A DNA stretch of 64,000 nucleotides. Origin: Rubrivivax rivuli. GTDB taxonomy: Bacteria > Pseudomonadota > Gammaproteobacteria > Burkholderiales > Burkholderiaceae_C. Shown piece after piece: positions 10,108 through 21,349 of the stretch (position 1 is the first letter of the stretch; each line of letters starts with the position of its first letter). The notes under the pieces were generated by a model. The model had not been told where the DNA came from. It made no database searches and saw only the letters and a program-made list of their open reading frames with translations. Position numbers and translations under genes: made by a program. The stretch spans positions 1-64,000 of the forward strand of contig NZ_SACR01000004.1 in the NCBI RefSeq assembly GCF_004016505.1, given 5' to 3'.

Positions 10108-10151
10108 GCCCGCGCCCACCCATAACTCCAAACGTTGACGAGGAGCCATTC

Positions 10152-11642
10152 ATGGCCGAAACCCAAGCCTCAGCAGCCCTGGCGGGCGTGACGATGGAAG
10201 GCAGTGACCTGGCGTCACTGCTGCAGAAAGAGTTCAAGCCCAAGTCGGACGACGCCAAGAGCGCGGTCGAGCAGGCCGTGCAGACCCTGGCCCAGCAGGC
10301 CCTGGCGCAGACGCAGTTGATCGGCAGCGATGTCGTCGCCTCCATCGAGGCCATGATCGCGGCGATTGACAAGAAGCTGTCGGACCAGATCAACCTGATC
10401 CTGCACCACGAAGACTTCCAGAAGCTCGAAGGCGCCTGGCGTGGTCTGCACTACATGGTGAACAACACCGAGACCGACGAGCAGTTGAAGATCCGCGTCA
10501 TGAACGTGTCCAAGCAAGAGCTTGGCAAGACGCTCAAGCGCTACAAGGGCACCAGTTGGGACCAGAGCCCGATCTTCAAGAAGATCTACGCTGAAGAATT
10601 CAGCCAGTTTGGTGGTGAGCCTTTTGGTTGCCTGGTGGGTGACTACCACTTCGACCAGAGCGCCCCCGACGTGGAACTGCTGGCCGAGATGGCCAAGATC
10701 GCAGCCGCCTCGCATGCGCCCTTCATCACGGGTGCCGCGCCCACGCTGATGCAGATGGACAGCTGGCAGGAGCTGGCCAACCCGCGCGACCTCACCAAGA
10801 TCTTCACCACGCCCGAGTACGCGGCCTGGCGCTCCTTGCGTGAATCGGAAGACAGCAAGTACATCGGCCTGGCCATGCCGCGCTTTCTCTCGCGCATGCC
10901 TTACGGCAGCAAGACCAACCCGGTGGAAGCCTTCAATTTCGAGGAAGACACGGGCTCGGCCGACCACGGCAAGTACACCTGGGCCAACGCGGCCTATGCC
11001 ATGGCGACGAACATCAACCGGTCCTTCAAGGAATACGGCTGGTGCACGCGCATCCGCGGCATCGAGAGCGGCGGTGCCGTGCAGAACCTGCCGACCCACA
11101 GCTTCCCCACCGATGACGGCGGCGTGGACATGAAGTGCCCCACCGAGATCGCCATCGAAGACCGCCGCGAGGCCGAACTCGCTAAGAACGGCTTCATGCC
11201 GCTGGTGCACCGCAAGAACAGCGACTTCGCGGCCTTCATTGGCGCGCAGAGCCTGCACAAGCCGGCTGAGTACGACGACCCCGATGCCACCGCCAACGCC
11301 AACCTGGCGGCACGCCTGCCCTACCTGTTCGCCACCTGCCGCTTTGCGCACTACCTGAAGTGCATCGTGCGCGACAAGATCGGCTCGTTCAAGGAGCGCA
11401 GCGACGTCGAGCGTTGGCTGGGCGGCTGGATCGCGCAGTACGTGGACGGCGACCCCGCGCGTTCCTCCGAGGCCTACAAGGCCACCCACCCGCTGGCTGC
11501 TGCCGAGGTGGTGGTGGAAGAAGACCCCGCCAACCCGGGCTACTACAGCTCGAAGTTCTTCCTGCGGCCGCACTACCAGCTGGAAGGCCTCACGGTTTCC
11601 TTGCGATTGGTTTCGAAGCTCCCCTCGGCGAAGGCTGGCTGA
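10152..11642 (+). CDS. tssC: T6SS contractile sheath large subunit TssC (VipB)
   Basis: 496 aa, normal full length for the family. Forms the sheath with TssB and is recycled by ClpV after contraction. Diagnostic segments: LEGAWRGLHYMVNNTETDE, FGCLVGDYHFDQS, MPRFLSRMPYG, FNFEED, and the C-terminal NPGYYSSKFFLRPHYQLEGL, which supplies the inter-strand sheath contacts. Start ATG at 10152 follows GAGGAG. It is followed by a 119-bp leader that separates it from the first hcp gene. Confidence 0.98.
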   Translation: MAETQASAALAGVTMEGSDLASLLQKEFKPKSDDAKSAVEQAVQTLAQQALAQTQLIGSDVVASIEAMIAAIDKKLSDQINLILHHEDFQKLEGAWRGLHYMVNNTETDEQLKIRVMNVSKQELGKTLKRYKGTSWDQSPIFKKIYAEEFSQFGGEPFGCLVGDYHFDQSAPDVELLAEMAKIAAASHAPFITGAAPTLMQMDSWQELANPRDLTKIFTTPEYAAWRSLRESEDSKYIGLAMPRFLSRMPYGSKTNPVEAFNFEEDTGSADHGKYTWANAAYAMATNINRSFKEYGWCTRIRGIESGGAVQNLPTHSFPTDDGGVDMKCPTEIAIEDRREAELAKNGFMPLVHRKNSDFAAFIGAQSLHKPAEYDDPDATANANLAARLPYLFATCRFAHYLKCIVRDKIGSFKERSDVERWLGGWIAQYVDGDPARSSEAYKATHPLAAAEVVVEEDPANPGYYSSKFFLRPHYQLEGLTVSLRLVSKLPSAKAG

Positions 11643-11733
11643 GCGAACGGAACCCGGGCAACCTTTCATTTCCTTCACTGGCTGCGCAGCGGAGGGCGCC
11701 CGGATGGCCGGGCGTTGATCGCAGTGTGAACAG

Positions 11734-11747
11734 CCCGTCTTCGGGCA
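11734..11747 (+). promoter_or_regulatory. Small stem-loop in the hcp leader, just upstream of the ribosome binding site
   Basis: GCCCG (11734-11738) pairs with CGGGC (11743-11747) around a TCTT loop. It sits 4 nt before the AGGAG Shine-Dalgarno of the first hcp. A second 7-bp stem (CGCCCGG 11698-11704 with CCGGGCG 11709-11715) lies further upstream. Such structures could protect or process the hcp mRNA, since Hcp is usually needed in great excess over TssB/TssC; that role is inference. Neither stem has a U-run, so they do not look like intrinsic terminators. Confidence 0.45.
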
Positions 11748-11761
11748 TATAGGAGAGCACC

Positions 11762-12250
11762 ATGGCTGTAGACATGTACCTCAAGATCGAGACGATCGAT
11801 GGGGAGACCACCGACAAGGAAATGTCGGCCAAGAAGGCCATCGACATCCTGGCCTGGAGCTGGGGCGTGTCGAACTCCGGCACCACGCACATGGGTGGTG
11901 GCGGCGGCAGCGGCAAGGCCAACTTCCAGGACATCAACTGCACGAAGTACATCGATGCCTCGTCGCACGCGCTGTTGGGCGCCTGCGCCACTGGCGAGCA
12001 CTTCACCAAGGCCGTGCTGACCGTCCGCAAGGCCGGCAAGACTCAGCAGCCCTACGTCACCATCACCATGGAAGAAGTGATGGTCGTGGCGTGCAGCACG
12101 GGCGGCTCGGGCGGTGAAGACCGCCTGACCGAGAACGTGACGCTGAACTTCGCCAAAGTGAAGTTCGAGTACTTCCAGCAGGACGAGAAGGGTGTCGTGA
12201 GCAAGACCGCCAAGGCCATGACTTACGACATCGCGGCGAACTCCGTCTGA
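11762..12250 (+). CDS. hcp: Hcp, T6SS tube protein (HSI-1 Hcp1-like)
   Basis: 162 aa. Hcp forms the hexameric rings that stack into the T6SS inner tube and bind small effectors. Conserved features: MAVDMYLKIETIDGE at the N-terminus, IDILAWSWGVSNSG, the Gly-rich loop MGGGGGSGKANFQDI, TKYIDASS, and STGGSGGEDRLTENVTLNF near the C-terminus. These match P. aeruginosa Hcp1 closely from memory. A strong Shine-Dalgarno (TAGGAGAGCACC) precedes the ATG. It is followed by a second, clearly different hcp. Confidence 0.97.
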   Translation: MAVDMYLKIETIDGETTDKEMSAKKAIDILAWSWGVSNSGTTHMGGGGGSGKANFQDINCTKYIDASSHALLGACATGEHFTKAVLTVRKAGKTQQPYVTITMEEVMVVACSTGGSGGEDRLTENVTLNFAKVKFEYFQQDEKGVVSKTAKAMTYDIAANSV

Positions 12251-12286
12251 CGAGTCGCTGCCCTGAAGCTCTGAATGAAGACGGGT

Positions 12287-12319
12287 CCGGCGAGGGTGGC
12301 CACATGCCTCCCTCGCCGG
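12287..12319 (+). other. Hairpin between the two hcp genes
   Basis: A 10-bp inverted repeat (CCGGCGAGGG at 12287-12296 with CCCTCGCCGG at 12310-12319) and a 13-nt loop lie between hcp and the second hcp. It has no T-tract after it, so it is more likely a 3'-end stabiliser, processing site or partial attenuator than a complete intrinsic terminator. Confidence 0.45.
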
Positions 12320-12346
12320 CTACCCCTCAGACCCTGAGAGAGTGAA

Positions 12347-12844
12347 ATGGCTCGTTCCGACATGTTCCTGAAGGCCACCGGGCAGCGCACCGGTGCGATC
12401 GTCGGCGAGGCCAACGACAAGAGCTTTCTCAACCAGATCGACATCGTCGATTGGTCATGGGGCATGAGTGCCCCGTCCACCACCAGCGGACAGCGCACTG
12501 GGCGCGTGTCGCTCCACGAACTGAAGGTCGTCAAGCGGGTGGACAAATCGTCCACGGCGCTCATGTCGGTGATGAACACCAACGACGTGCTGTCCAGCGT
12601 TGAATTGGCGGTGCGCAAGTCGGGTGGTGCCGGTCAGTCCCTGGTGTACTTCGTGCTGAAGCTCACCGGAGCGCGAGTGAACGCCTACGACGTGAGTTCC
12701 TCCATGGGGGAGGACGGCAGCCCCGTGCTGATGGAGCACCTGAGCCTGTCCTTCAAGTCGATCACCATCGATTACACGCCGCAGGCCAGTACCGGCGGTG
12801 CGGTGGGAACCTCCAGCTTCACGGGCACGGCCGGTCCGGAGTGA
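12347..12844 (+). CDS. Second Hcp-family tube protein, divergent from the first
   Basis: 165 aa, Hcp/DUF796 family. It has SDMFLKATGQRTGAIVGEA, IDIVDWSWGM, GRVSLHELKVVKRVDKSSTALM and a C-terminal LSLSFKSITIDY strand. It lacks the Gly-rich loop and the GGSGGEDRLTENVTL segment of the upstream Hcp and carries a Gly/Ser/Thr tail (ASTGGAVGTSSFTGTAG). It therefore belongs to a different Hcp subfamily rather than being a recent duplicate. It may form mixed tubes or carry particular effectors. It is co-directional with hcp and tagJ, with 40 bp to the next start. Confidence 0.92.
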   Translation: MARSDMFLKATGQRTGAIVGEANDKSFLNQIDIVDWSWGMSAPSTTSGQRTGRVSLHELKVVKRVDKSSTALMSVMNTNDVLSSVELAVRKSGGAGQSLVYFVLKLTGARVNAYDVSSSMGEDGSPVLMEHLSLSFKSITIDYTPQASTGGAVGTSSFTGTAGPE

Positions 12845-12884
12845 CCGGGCTGCTGGCACCTTCTCTTTTTCCACTGGAGCCCGC

Positions 12885-13709
12885 ATGGCCCAACCGAGTG
12901 CTGCCGAACTGGCCCTGAAGGAAGGCGACGTCCCCCGTGCGCTGAAGTTGCTGACCGAGCAAGTGCGGGCTAAGCCGCAAGACGCCAAGCTGCGCGTGTT
13001 CATGTTCCAGTTGCTGTGCGTCCTGGGCCACTGGGACCGGGCCTTGAACCAGCTGAACGTGGCTTTCGAACTCGATGCGAGCACTTTGCCGATGGTGCAA
13101 ACCTACCGCGAGGCGATCGCCTGCGAAACCTTGCGGCTGCAGGTGTTCGCGGGCCAGAAGGTGCCGATGCTCTTCGGCGAGCCTGAGCCCTGGATCGCCC
13201 TGCTCATCGAAGCCCTGTTGCGCGAGGGCCGCCATGAGCCCGAAGCAGCGCGCCAGCTGCGTGAGCAGGCCCTGGAGCAGGCTCCCACCACATCCGGTCA
13301 GATCGATGGCCAGCCCTTCAGCTGGATCGCTGACGCCGACGGAAGGCTCGGCCCTACCGTGGAGGCCGTCATCAACGGCCGCTACTACTGGCTGCCCTGG
13401 AGCCGCCTCAGCAAGGTGGAGATCGATCCCCCGCAAGACCTGCGCGACGCGATCTGGATGCCTGCCCACTTCCAGTTCACCAATGGCGGCGAAGTGGTGG
13501 GTCTGATCCCGACGCGCTACCCCGACACCGCCTTGGCTGCCGGCGATGCGCTGGCGCTTTCTCGCCGCACCGATTGGCGCGACAACGGCACGGGCGTGTA
13601 TGTGGGCCTCGGGCAGCGCCTGCTGGTCACCGATCAGGCCGAAGTGGGTCTGATGGACGTCCGCACCGTGACGCTCGACGAGGCTTCCGCAGAAGCTGCG
13701 GCGGCCTGA
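12885..13709 (+). CDS. tagJ: T6SS accessory protein TagJ (ImpE family)
   Basis: 274 aa. TagJ (ImpE) binds the TssB N-terminus and in P. aeruginosa HSI-1 modulates ClpV-sheath interaction. The start ATG 12885 gives MAQPSAAELALKEGDVPRAL, a TPR-like N-terminus (KEGDVPRALKLLTEQVRAKP, LRVFMFQLLCVLGHWDRALNQL). The C-terminal ImpE domain has RYYWLPWSRLSKVEIDPP, DLRDAIWMPAHFQF, GGEVVGLIPTRYPD and a GQRLLVTDQAEVGLMDVRTV tail. Its place between hcp and tssE is the same as in HSI-1. Confidence 0.95.
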   Translation: MAQPSAAELALKEGDVPRALKLLTEQVRAKPQDAKLRVFMFQLLCVLGHWDRALNQLNVAFELDASTLPMVQTYREAIACETLRLQVFAGQKVPMLFGEPEPWIALLIEALLREGRHEPEAARQLREQALEQAPTTSGQIDGQPFSWIADADGRLGPTVEAVINGRYYWLPWSRLSKVEIDPPQDLRDAIWMPAHFQFTNGGEVVGLIPTRYPDTALAAGDALALSRRTDWRDNGTGVYVGLGQRLLVTDQAEVGLMDVRTVTLDEASAEAAAA

Positions 13710-13737
13710 GTCGCAAGGCCTCGCCGCCTGGCCCGGC

Positions 13738-14241
13738 ATGTCCACCCTGCGCGTCCAAGATCGCCTGCAGCCCGCGCTGCTCGACCGTCTGACCGACGAC
13801 GATGTCGAGGCGAAATCCGAGTCGGCGGAATCGCGCGTCATCAACCGCGCGCGCCTGCGTGAACTCGTTCTGCGTGACCTGGCGTGGCTGTTCAATGCAA
13901 CGTCCCCCGGTCTCATCGACTGGTCGCGAGCGCCCCACGCCCGCAACTCGGTGCTGAACTACGGCTTGCCCCCCCTCTCGGGGCAGACCGCGAGCACGAT
14001 CGACCCCCTGGTGCTCGCCGCGCGTGTCAAGCAGGCCATCCTGGACCACGAGCCCCGCATCCTGCCTGCGTCTCTGTCGGTGGAGGTCGTTCTCTCTGAG
14101 GCGCAGATGGACCATCACAACCAGATCGGTTTCCGCATCTCGGGCCAGCTCTGGGCCCAGCCAGTGCCCCTGGAATTGCTGCTGCACACCGACATCGACC
14201 TCGAGACCGGCCGCGTGGCCGTGCGCGAACTGAACCGCTGA
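13738..14241 (+). CDS. tssE: T6SS baseplate protein TssE (gp25-like)
   Basis: 167 aa, homologous to phage T4 gp25, the baseplate wedge protein from which sheath polymerisation starts. Features: N-terminal LQPALLDRLTDDD, the NYGLPPLSG motif around residue 80, VKQAILDHEPRILP with the family EPR motif, and a C-terminal IDLETGRVAV strand. It is 28 bp downstream of tagJ and 9 bp upstream of tssF. Confidence 0.95.
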   Translation: MSTLRVQDRLQPALLDRLTDDDVEAKSESAESRVINRARLRELVLRDLAWLFNATSPGLIDWSRAPHARNSVLNYGLPPLSGQTASTIDPLVLAARVKQAILDHEPRILPASLSVEVVLSEAQMDHHNQIGFRISGQLWAQPVPLELLLHTDIDLETGRVAVRELNR

Positions 14242-14250
14242 GCCCCCACG

Positions 14251-16125
14251 ATGGACCCGCGTCTGCTGCGCTACTACAACGAGGAACTGCGCCACCTGCG
14301 CGAGATGGGCGGTGAGTTCGCGCAGCAGTTTCCGAAGATCGCCTCGCGGCTGGGCGTCGAAGCGCTGGAAGTCACCGACCCCTACGTCGAGCGCCTGCTC
14401 GAAGGCTTCGCTTTCCTGGCCGGCCGCATCCAGCTGAAGCTGGATGCCGAGTTCCCGCGGTTCACGCAGCGGCTGCTGGAGATCGTCTACCCGCAGTTCC
14501 TGGCGCCCACGCCGTCGATGCTGATCGCGCAGATGCAGCCCGATCTGGGCGACCCGAGTCTCGCGGGCGGCTTGAAGCTGGCGCGCGGCAGCACCATGAA
14601 CAGCCTGCCCGGCAAGGCCGGTGCCACCACCTGCGAGTTCCGAACCGCTTGCGAACTCACGATGTGGCCGCTCGAGCTGACGCAGGTGGAGTACTTCACC
14701 CACGCCGCCGACCTGCCCATGGCTGCCGTGCCTGAGTGGCGAAAGTACCGCTCCGGCCTGCGCCTTCGCCTGCGCACCACGGCGGGCGTCGACTTCTCCC
14801 AGTTGGCGCTGGAAGACCTGCGCCTGCACTGCGCCGGCATCGACGACGTGGCCTACCGCCTGCACGAGTTGGCCTGCGGCCACACGATGGGGGTGCTGGT
14901 GCTGCCCACGCGCCGGCCGGCGGCGTGGCATGAGGCGCTGGATGGCGAGATCGTCGAAGCAGTCGGCTATGCCGATGACGAAGCCCTGCTGCCCGAGACC
15001 CTGCAGGGCCTGCAGGGCTACCGCCTGCTGCAGGAGTACTTCGCCTTTCCGCAGCGCTTCCTGTTCTTCGATCTGCGCAACCTCGGGCCGGCACTGCGCG
15101 CTCACGCGGGCACCGAGGTCGACATCGTGCTGCTGTTCTCGCGCATCGACAACGCCCTGCTGCAGGCGGTGGATGCCGGCAGCCTGGCGCTGCATTGCGT
15201 GCCGGCCATCAACCTGCTGGACAAGCGGTGCGACCGCATCCACGTCTCCGCCGACAGCGCCGAGTTCCACGTTGTGCCCGACCGCACGCGACCCATGGAC
15301 TTCGAGGTGCACAGCGTGCAGGAAGTGCTCGGCTATGGCACCGGGGTCAACAGCGAATGGCGTTTCCTGCCCTTCTACAACGCCTTCCACGCCGAAGACC
15401 GCCAGCACAAGGCCTACTACACCGTGCAGCGCGAGCCCAGGCTGATGTCGCAGGTGCAGCAGCGCGAAGGGCCCCGCACTTCCTACATCGGCACCGAGCT
15501 CTACCTGTCGCTGGTGGACGCCCACGAGACGCCTTTCCCGGCCGAACTGCGGCAACTCGGTGTGCGCGCCTTGTGCACCAACCGCGATCTGCCAGTGCTC
15601 ATGCCGCTGGGTGGTGCCAAGGGCGACCTCACACTCACGCAGACGGCGCCGGTCAAGAGCATCACGGTCATCAAGGGCCCTTCGCGCCCGCAGTCGGCCT
15701 TGCGAGAAGGCAGCGTGGCCTGGAAGCTCATCAACCAGCTCTCGCTGAACCACCTGTCGCTGAGTGACGGCGACGCGGAGCAAGGTGCCGCCGCGTTGCG
15801 CCAGATCCTGCGCCTTTACGCGCAGAGCGGTGATGCCGGGGCCCAGCGACAGATCGACGGTGTGCGCTCCGTGCGGATGCAGCAGGTGGTGCGCAGGCTG
15901 CCGATGCCGGGGCCCATCACCTTCGGCCGGGGGGTGGAGGTGAAGATCGAGGTGGACGACCTCTCCTTCGAAGGCGCCAGTGCTTTCCTGCTGGGCTGCG
16001 TGCTGGAGCGTTTCGTCGCGCGCCACGTCTCGATGAACGGGTTCACCCAGTTGCGCCTGCATTCCACGGGTCGCGGCGACATCCTGGTCGGGCAGCCCCA
16101 GTGCGGGCTGCGGCCCATCGCATGA
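14251..16125 (+). CDS. tssF: T6SS baseplate wedge protein TssF
   Basis: 624 aa, normal for TssF (VasA/ImpG). With TssG and TssE it builds the baseplate wedges around VgrG. Hallmarks: MDPRLLRYYNEELRHLREMG, FAQQFPKIASRLG, DPYVERLLEGFAFLAGRIQLK, and LLEIVYPQFLAPTPSM. The C-terminal half contains RGVEVKIEVDDLSFEG and FLLGCVLERFVARHVSMNGF. The stop overlaps the tssG start (ATGA), a normal coupling in T6SS operons. Confidence 0.97.
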   Translation: MDPRLLRYYNEELRHLREMGGEFAQQFPKIASRLGVEALEVTDPYVERLLEGFAFLAGRIQLKLDAEFPRFTQRLLEIVYPQFLAPTPSMLIAQMQPDLGDPSLAGGLKLARGSTMNSLPGKAGATTCEFRTACELTMWPLELTQVEYFTHAADLPMAAVPEWRKYRSGLRLRLRTTAGVDFSQLALEDLRLHCAGIDDVAYRLHELACGHTMGVLVLPTRRPAAWHEALDGEIVEAVGYADDEALLPETLQGLQGYRLLQEYFAFPQRFLFFDLRNLGPALRAHAGTEVDIVLLFSRIDNALLQAVDAGSLALHCVPAINLLDKRCDRIHVSADSAEFHVVPDRTRPMDFEVHSVQEVLGYGTGVNSEWRFLPFYNAFHAEDRQHKAYYTVQREPRLMSQVQQREGPRTSYIGTELYLSLVDAHETPFPAELRQLGVRALCTNRDLPVLMPLGGAKGDLTLTQTAPVKSITVIKGPSRPQSALREGSVAWKLINQLSLNHLSLSDGDAEQGAAALRQILRLYAQSGDAGAQRQIDGVRSVRMQQVVRRLPMPGPITFGRGVEVKIEVDDLSFEGASAFLLGCVLERFVARHVSMNGFTQLRLHSTGRGDILVGQPQCGLRPIA

Positions 16126-17210
16126 GCCGGCCCGAAGACACCGGCGCCGGCGCAGAGCCGGGTGGGGGCCTGCCGGCGCAGGCGCTGCAGCAGCGCCGTG
16201 CCGCGGCCTTGCAGGCCCTGAGCGAGGCGCCGCACCGCCACGATTTCTTCCACACCCTGCGCCTGATCGACGCGCTGCACCCCGGTCAGCCCCGGCTGGG
16301 CACGGCGCGGCGGCCTGTCGACGAGCCGGTGCGCCTGGGGCAGGCGGCAGACCTCTCTTTTGCGCCTTCCAGCCTGTCGCGCGTCGACCTGAACGACCGC
16401 AGCGGCAAGCCGCGTATCGAGGTGCGTTTCTTTGGTCTCTTCGGCCCCAACGGTCCGCTGCCGTTGCACTTGACGGCCTACGCGCGCGAGCGCCGCATGC
16501 ACAAGGGCGACGAGACCTTTGGTCGTTTCGCGGACTGGTTCCACCACCGCCTGCTGCTGCTGTTCTATCGCGCGTGGTCGCAGGCGCAGCCGGCCGTCAG
16601 CATGGATCGGCCCGGAGAAGACCGCTTCGCCGACTACATCGGCTCGCTGATGGGCACCGGCGGGCCGGAATGGCGCGGCCGCGACGCGGCCCCCGATCAC
16701 GCACGCCTGGCCTTCGCTGGCCTGTTGTCGCGCCAGGTGCGCAACGCCGACGGGCTGGCGCAACTGCTGGGGGGCTTTCTGGGCATGAAGGTGCGCATCG
16801 AGCAGTTCACAGGCCGCTGGATGCCCCTGCCGCCGGCCGAGCGCACGCGCATCGGCCGTCGTGCCGCCTCACGCCGCATGTCCACCTCGCAGCTGGGCGC
16901 CAGCGCGGTGCTGGGGGGCGCGGTCTTCGACAGGCAGCACCACTTCCGCATCCACATCGGGCCCTTGTCCTTGCCGGCCTTCGAGGCGCTCTTGCCCGTG
17001 GGCAGCGCATGGCCTGCAGTGCGGGCGCTGGTGCGCCAGTACGTGGGCGACGAATTTGGCTGGGACCTTCGGCTCGTGTTGCGGTCCGAAGAGCGCCCGC
17101 CTTGCCGCCCAGGGCTGCAAGGCCGCCTTGGCTGGACCACCTGGCTGGGCGCGCCGCCGCGAGGCCAGCCGCCTACCCTCAACCTCGTTCCGAACCTGGC
17201 CGGCCCTTGA
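16122..17210 (+). CDS. tssG: T6SS baseplate wedge protein TssG
   Basis: 362 aa, TssG (VasB/ImpH). ATG at 16122 overlaps the tssF stop by four bases and is preferred to a start 21 bp upstream. Conserved segments: HRHDFFHTLRLIDALHPGQPRLG, DEPVRLGQAADLSFAPSSL, FFGLFGPNGPLPLHLT, YARERRMHKGDETFGRFADWFHHRLLLLFYRAWS, and a C-terminal GAPPRGQPPTLNLVPN. Binds TssF in the baseplate wedge. Confidence 0.96.
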   Translation: MSRPEDTGAGAEPGGGLPAQALQQRRAAALQALSEAPHRHDFFHTLRLIDALHPGQPRLGTARRPVDEPVRLGQAADLSFAPSSLSRVDLNDRSGKPRIEVRFFGLFGPNGPLPLHLTAYARERRMHKGDETFGRFADWFHHRLLLLFYRAWSQAQPAVSMDRPGEDRFADYIGSLMGTGGPEWRGRDAAPDHARLAFAGLLSRQVRNADGLAQLLGGFLGMKVRIEQFTGRWMPLPPAERTRIGRRAASRRMSTSQLGASAVLGGAVFDRQHHFRIHIGPLSLPAFEALLPVGSAWPAVRALVRQYVGDEFGWDLRLVLRSEERPPCRPGLQGRLGWTTWLGAPPRGQPPTLNLVPNLAGP

Positions 17211-17277
17211 GGCCGCGCTGGCGCCGTTTCCGCTCGAAACCAAAGCACCCGTCAGTACCCGTCAAGAAGGAAGCAAC

Positions 17278-19995
<2,718 letters not shown>

Positions 19996-20007
19996 GCGGA
20001 GAAGACC

Positions 20008-21117
20008 ATGGTTAAGTACCGGACCAAGCTGGGCGAGGCCAAGCGAATCAGCGAGATCGTCTTCGCGGGCAGCCATGATGCGTCGATCACCAGCGGCTCA
20101 TCGAACGCGCAAACACAATCTCTGGACATTGCGCTTCAGGCCAAGGCCGGCGTTCGGCTCTTCGACCTGCGCATCGCCGCAAAACGCCATGGCGACGGCT
20201 CCGCGTCGCTCGTCGGTTACCACGGCAGTGCATTCAGCGACAAGAAGCAGACCCTGACGAGCAAGGTCAGCGGCTCCGTTCATCAACTGGAGACCAGCAA
20301 GCGGATCATGGGCGAGTTCGGCCTCAAGCTGTCGGACATGCTGCGTGACGCCAAAGTCTTCGTCGAAACGACGGGCGAGTTCCTGATCTTCAAGTTCGAC
20401 AAGTGCACGAACTACAAGTTGATCGCCGAGTACTGCATCACGATCCTGGGCGACAACATCTACAAGGCCGCAGACAACGCCGAGTTCTCGAAGCAGACGC
20501 TGGGCGATCTCTCGAAGAAGGTGGTGTGTGTGTTCAGCGAGAAGGGTTTGCCAGAGATGGCCCCGCTGACGCATCGCGACGGCATCCTGGGTTTCAAGAG
20601 CCTGCGCGGAGAGAAGAACAGCGTCGGCAGGTACGACGCCACCTACCCGGGCCTGCAGTACTACGGCAAGGGGGGCACGGCGGCCTGGAAGATCTGGAAG
20701 TCGAATTCGGCCAAGATCAAGGAGAACGAGGACAAGCAGCGCAAGATGTTGCTGGCCATGGCCCGCCAGGAAGACGACTGGGCGGCAGATGTGCTCGGCA
20801 TGATGTACTGGACATCGACAGGTTCGGTGTCGAGCATTGCCGATCGCAACAAGCAGATGTGGGGCGACAGCGGTGTGTCCCGCATGCACGAGCTCTGGGC
20901 CGAAGGGCTGGAGGCCTCTATCTCAACGCAGATGGAGCGCGATCGCATCAAGGCCCTGGAGTTCGGTGGCAAACGTCGCGTGAAGGCCTATTTCCCGAAC
21001 ATCATCATGATCGACTTCGCGGACGCCGGGAAGTGCAAGTCCATCATCGAGCTGAACGACGTCGTCGACTATCGCCTTGCCAAGGCCTACGACAAGTACG
21101 TCAGCGCACGCGGCTGA
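20008..21117 (+). CDS. PI-PLC-like phosphodiesterase domain protein, candidate T6SS phospholipase effector
   Basis: 369 aa. The N-terminal 80 residues carry the phosphatidylinositol-specific phospholipase C X-domain pattern: FAGSHDAS (His23-Asp24), AGVRLFDLRIA (Arg50, Asp53, Arg55) and YHGSAF (His72). The His23-His72 spacing of 49 is almost the same as that of the two catalytic histidines of Bacillus cereus PI-PLC (His32/His82, from memory). There is no signal peptide, no membrane span and no GXSXG lipase motif. It starts 12 bp after clpV behind GCGGAGAAG. Base use differs from its neighbours: the line 20401-20460 is about 52% G+C by hand count against about 70% at 19561-19620 in clpV, which suggests transfer. 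A cytosolic-type PI-PLC fold inside a T6SS locus suggests a cargo effector attacking target membranes. That role is inferred; the fold assignment is fairly secure. Confidence 0.7.
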   Translation: MVKYRTKLGEAKRISEIVFAGSHDASITSGSSNAQTQSLDIALQAKAGVRLFDLRIAAKRHGDGSASLVGYHGSAFSDKKQTLTSKVSGSVHQLETSKRIMGEFGLKLSDMLRDAKVFVETTGEFLIFKFDKCTNYKLIAEYCITILGDNIYKAADNAEFSKQTLGDLSKKVVCVFSEKGLPEMAPLTHRDGILGFKSLRGEKNSVGRYDATYPGLQYYGKGGTAAWKIWKSNSAKIKENEDKQRKMLLAMARQEDDWAADVLGMMYWTSTGSVSSIADRNKQMWGDSGVSRMHELWAEGLEASISTQMERDRIKALEFGGKRRVKAYFPNIIMIDFADAGKCKSIIELNDVVDYRLAKAYDKYVSARG

Positions 21118-21349
21118 CGCACACGGCTGTCGCACGGGCTGCCACGGCCGATGAACCGCCGGGCCCTCCTCGCCGCGGTTGAGCCGATCTGGACGCGCCT
21201 TTCGCCGCGATCTGGCCGACCGGTTCTGGCCCCGGCCACGGCCGGTTCGATGCGCCCCATCCTGTGGGTGCCCTGATGGGCCATCGCGTTCTGCGCGGCC
21301 ATCACGGTGCCTGGAAGGCGCTGGCGGCAGTCCTGATACCCTTTTGAAC

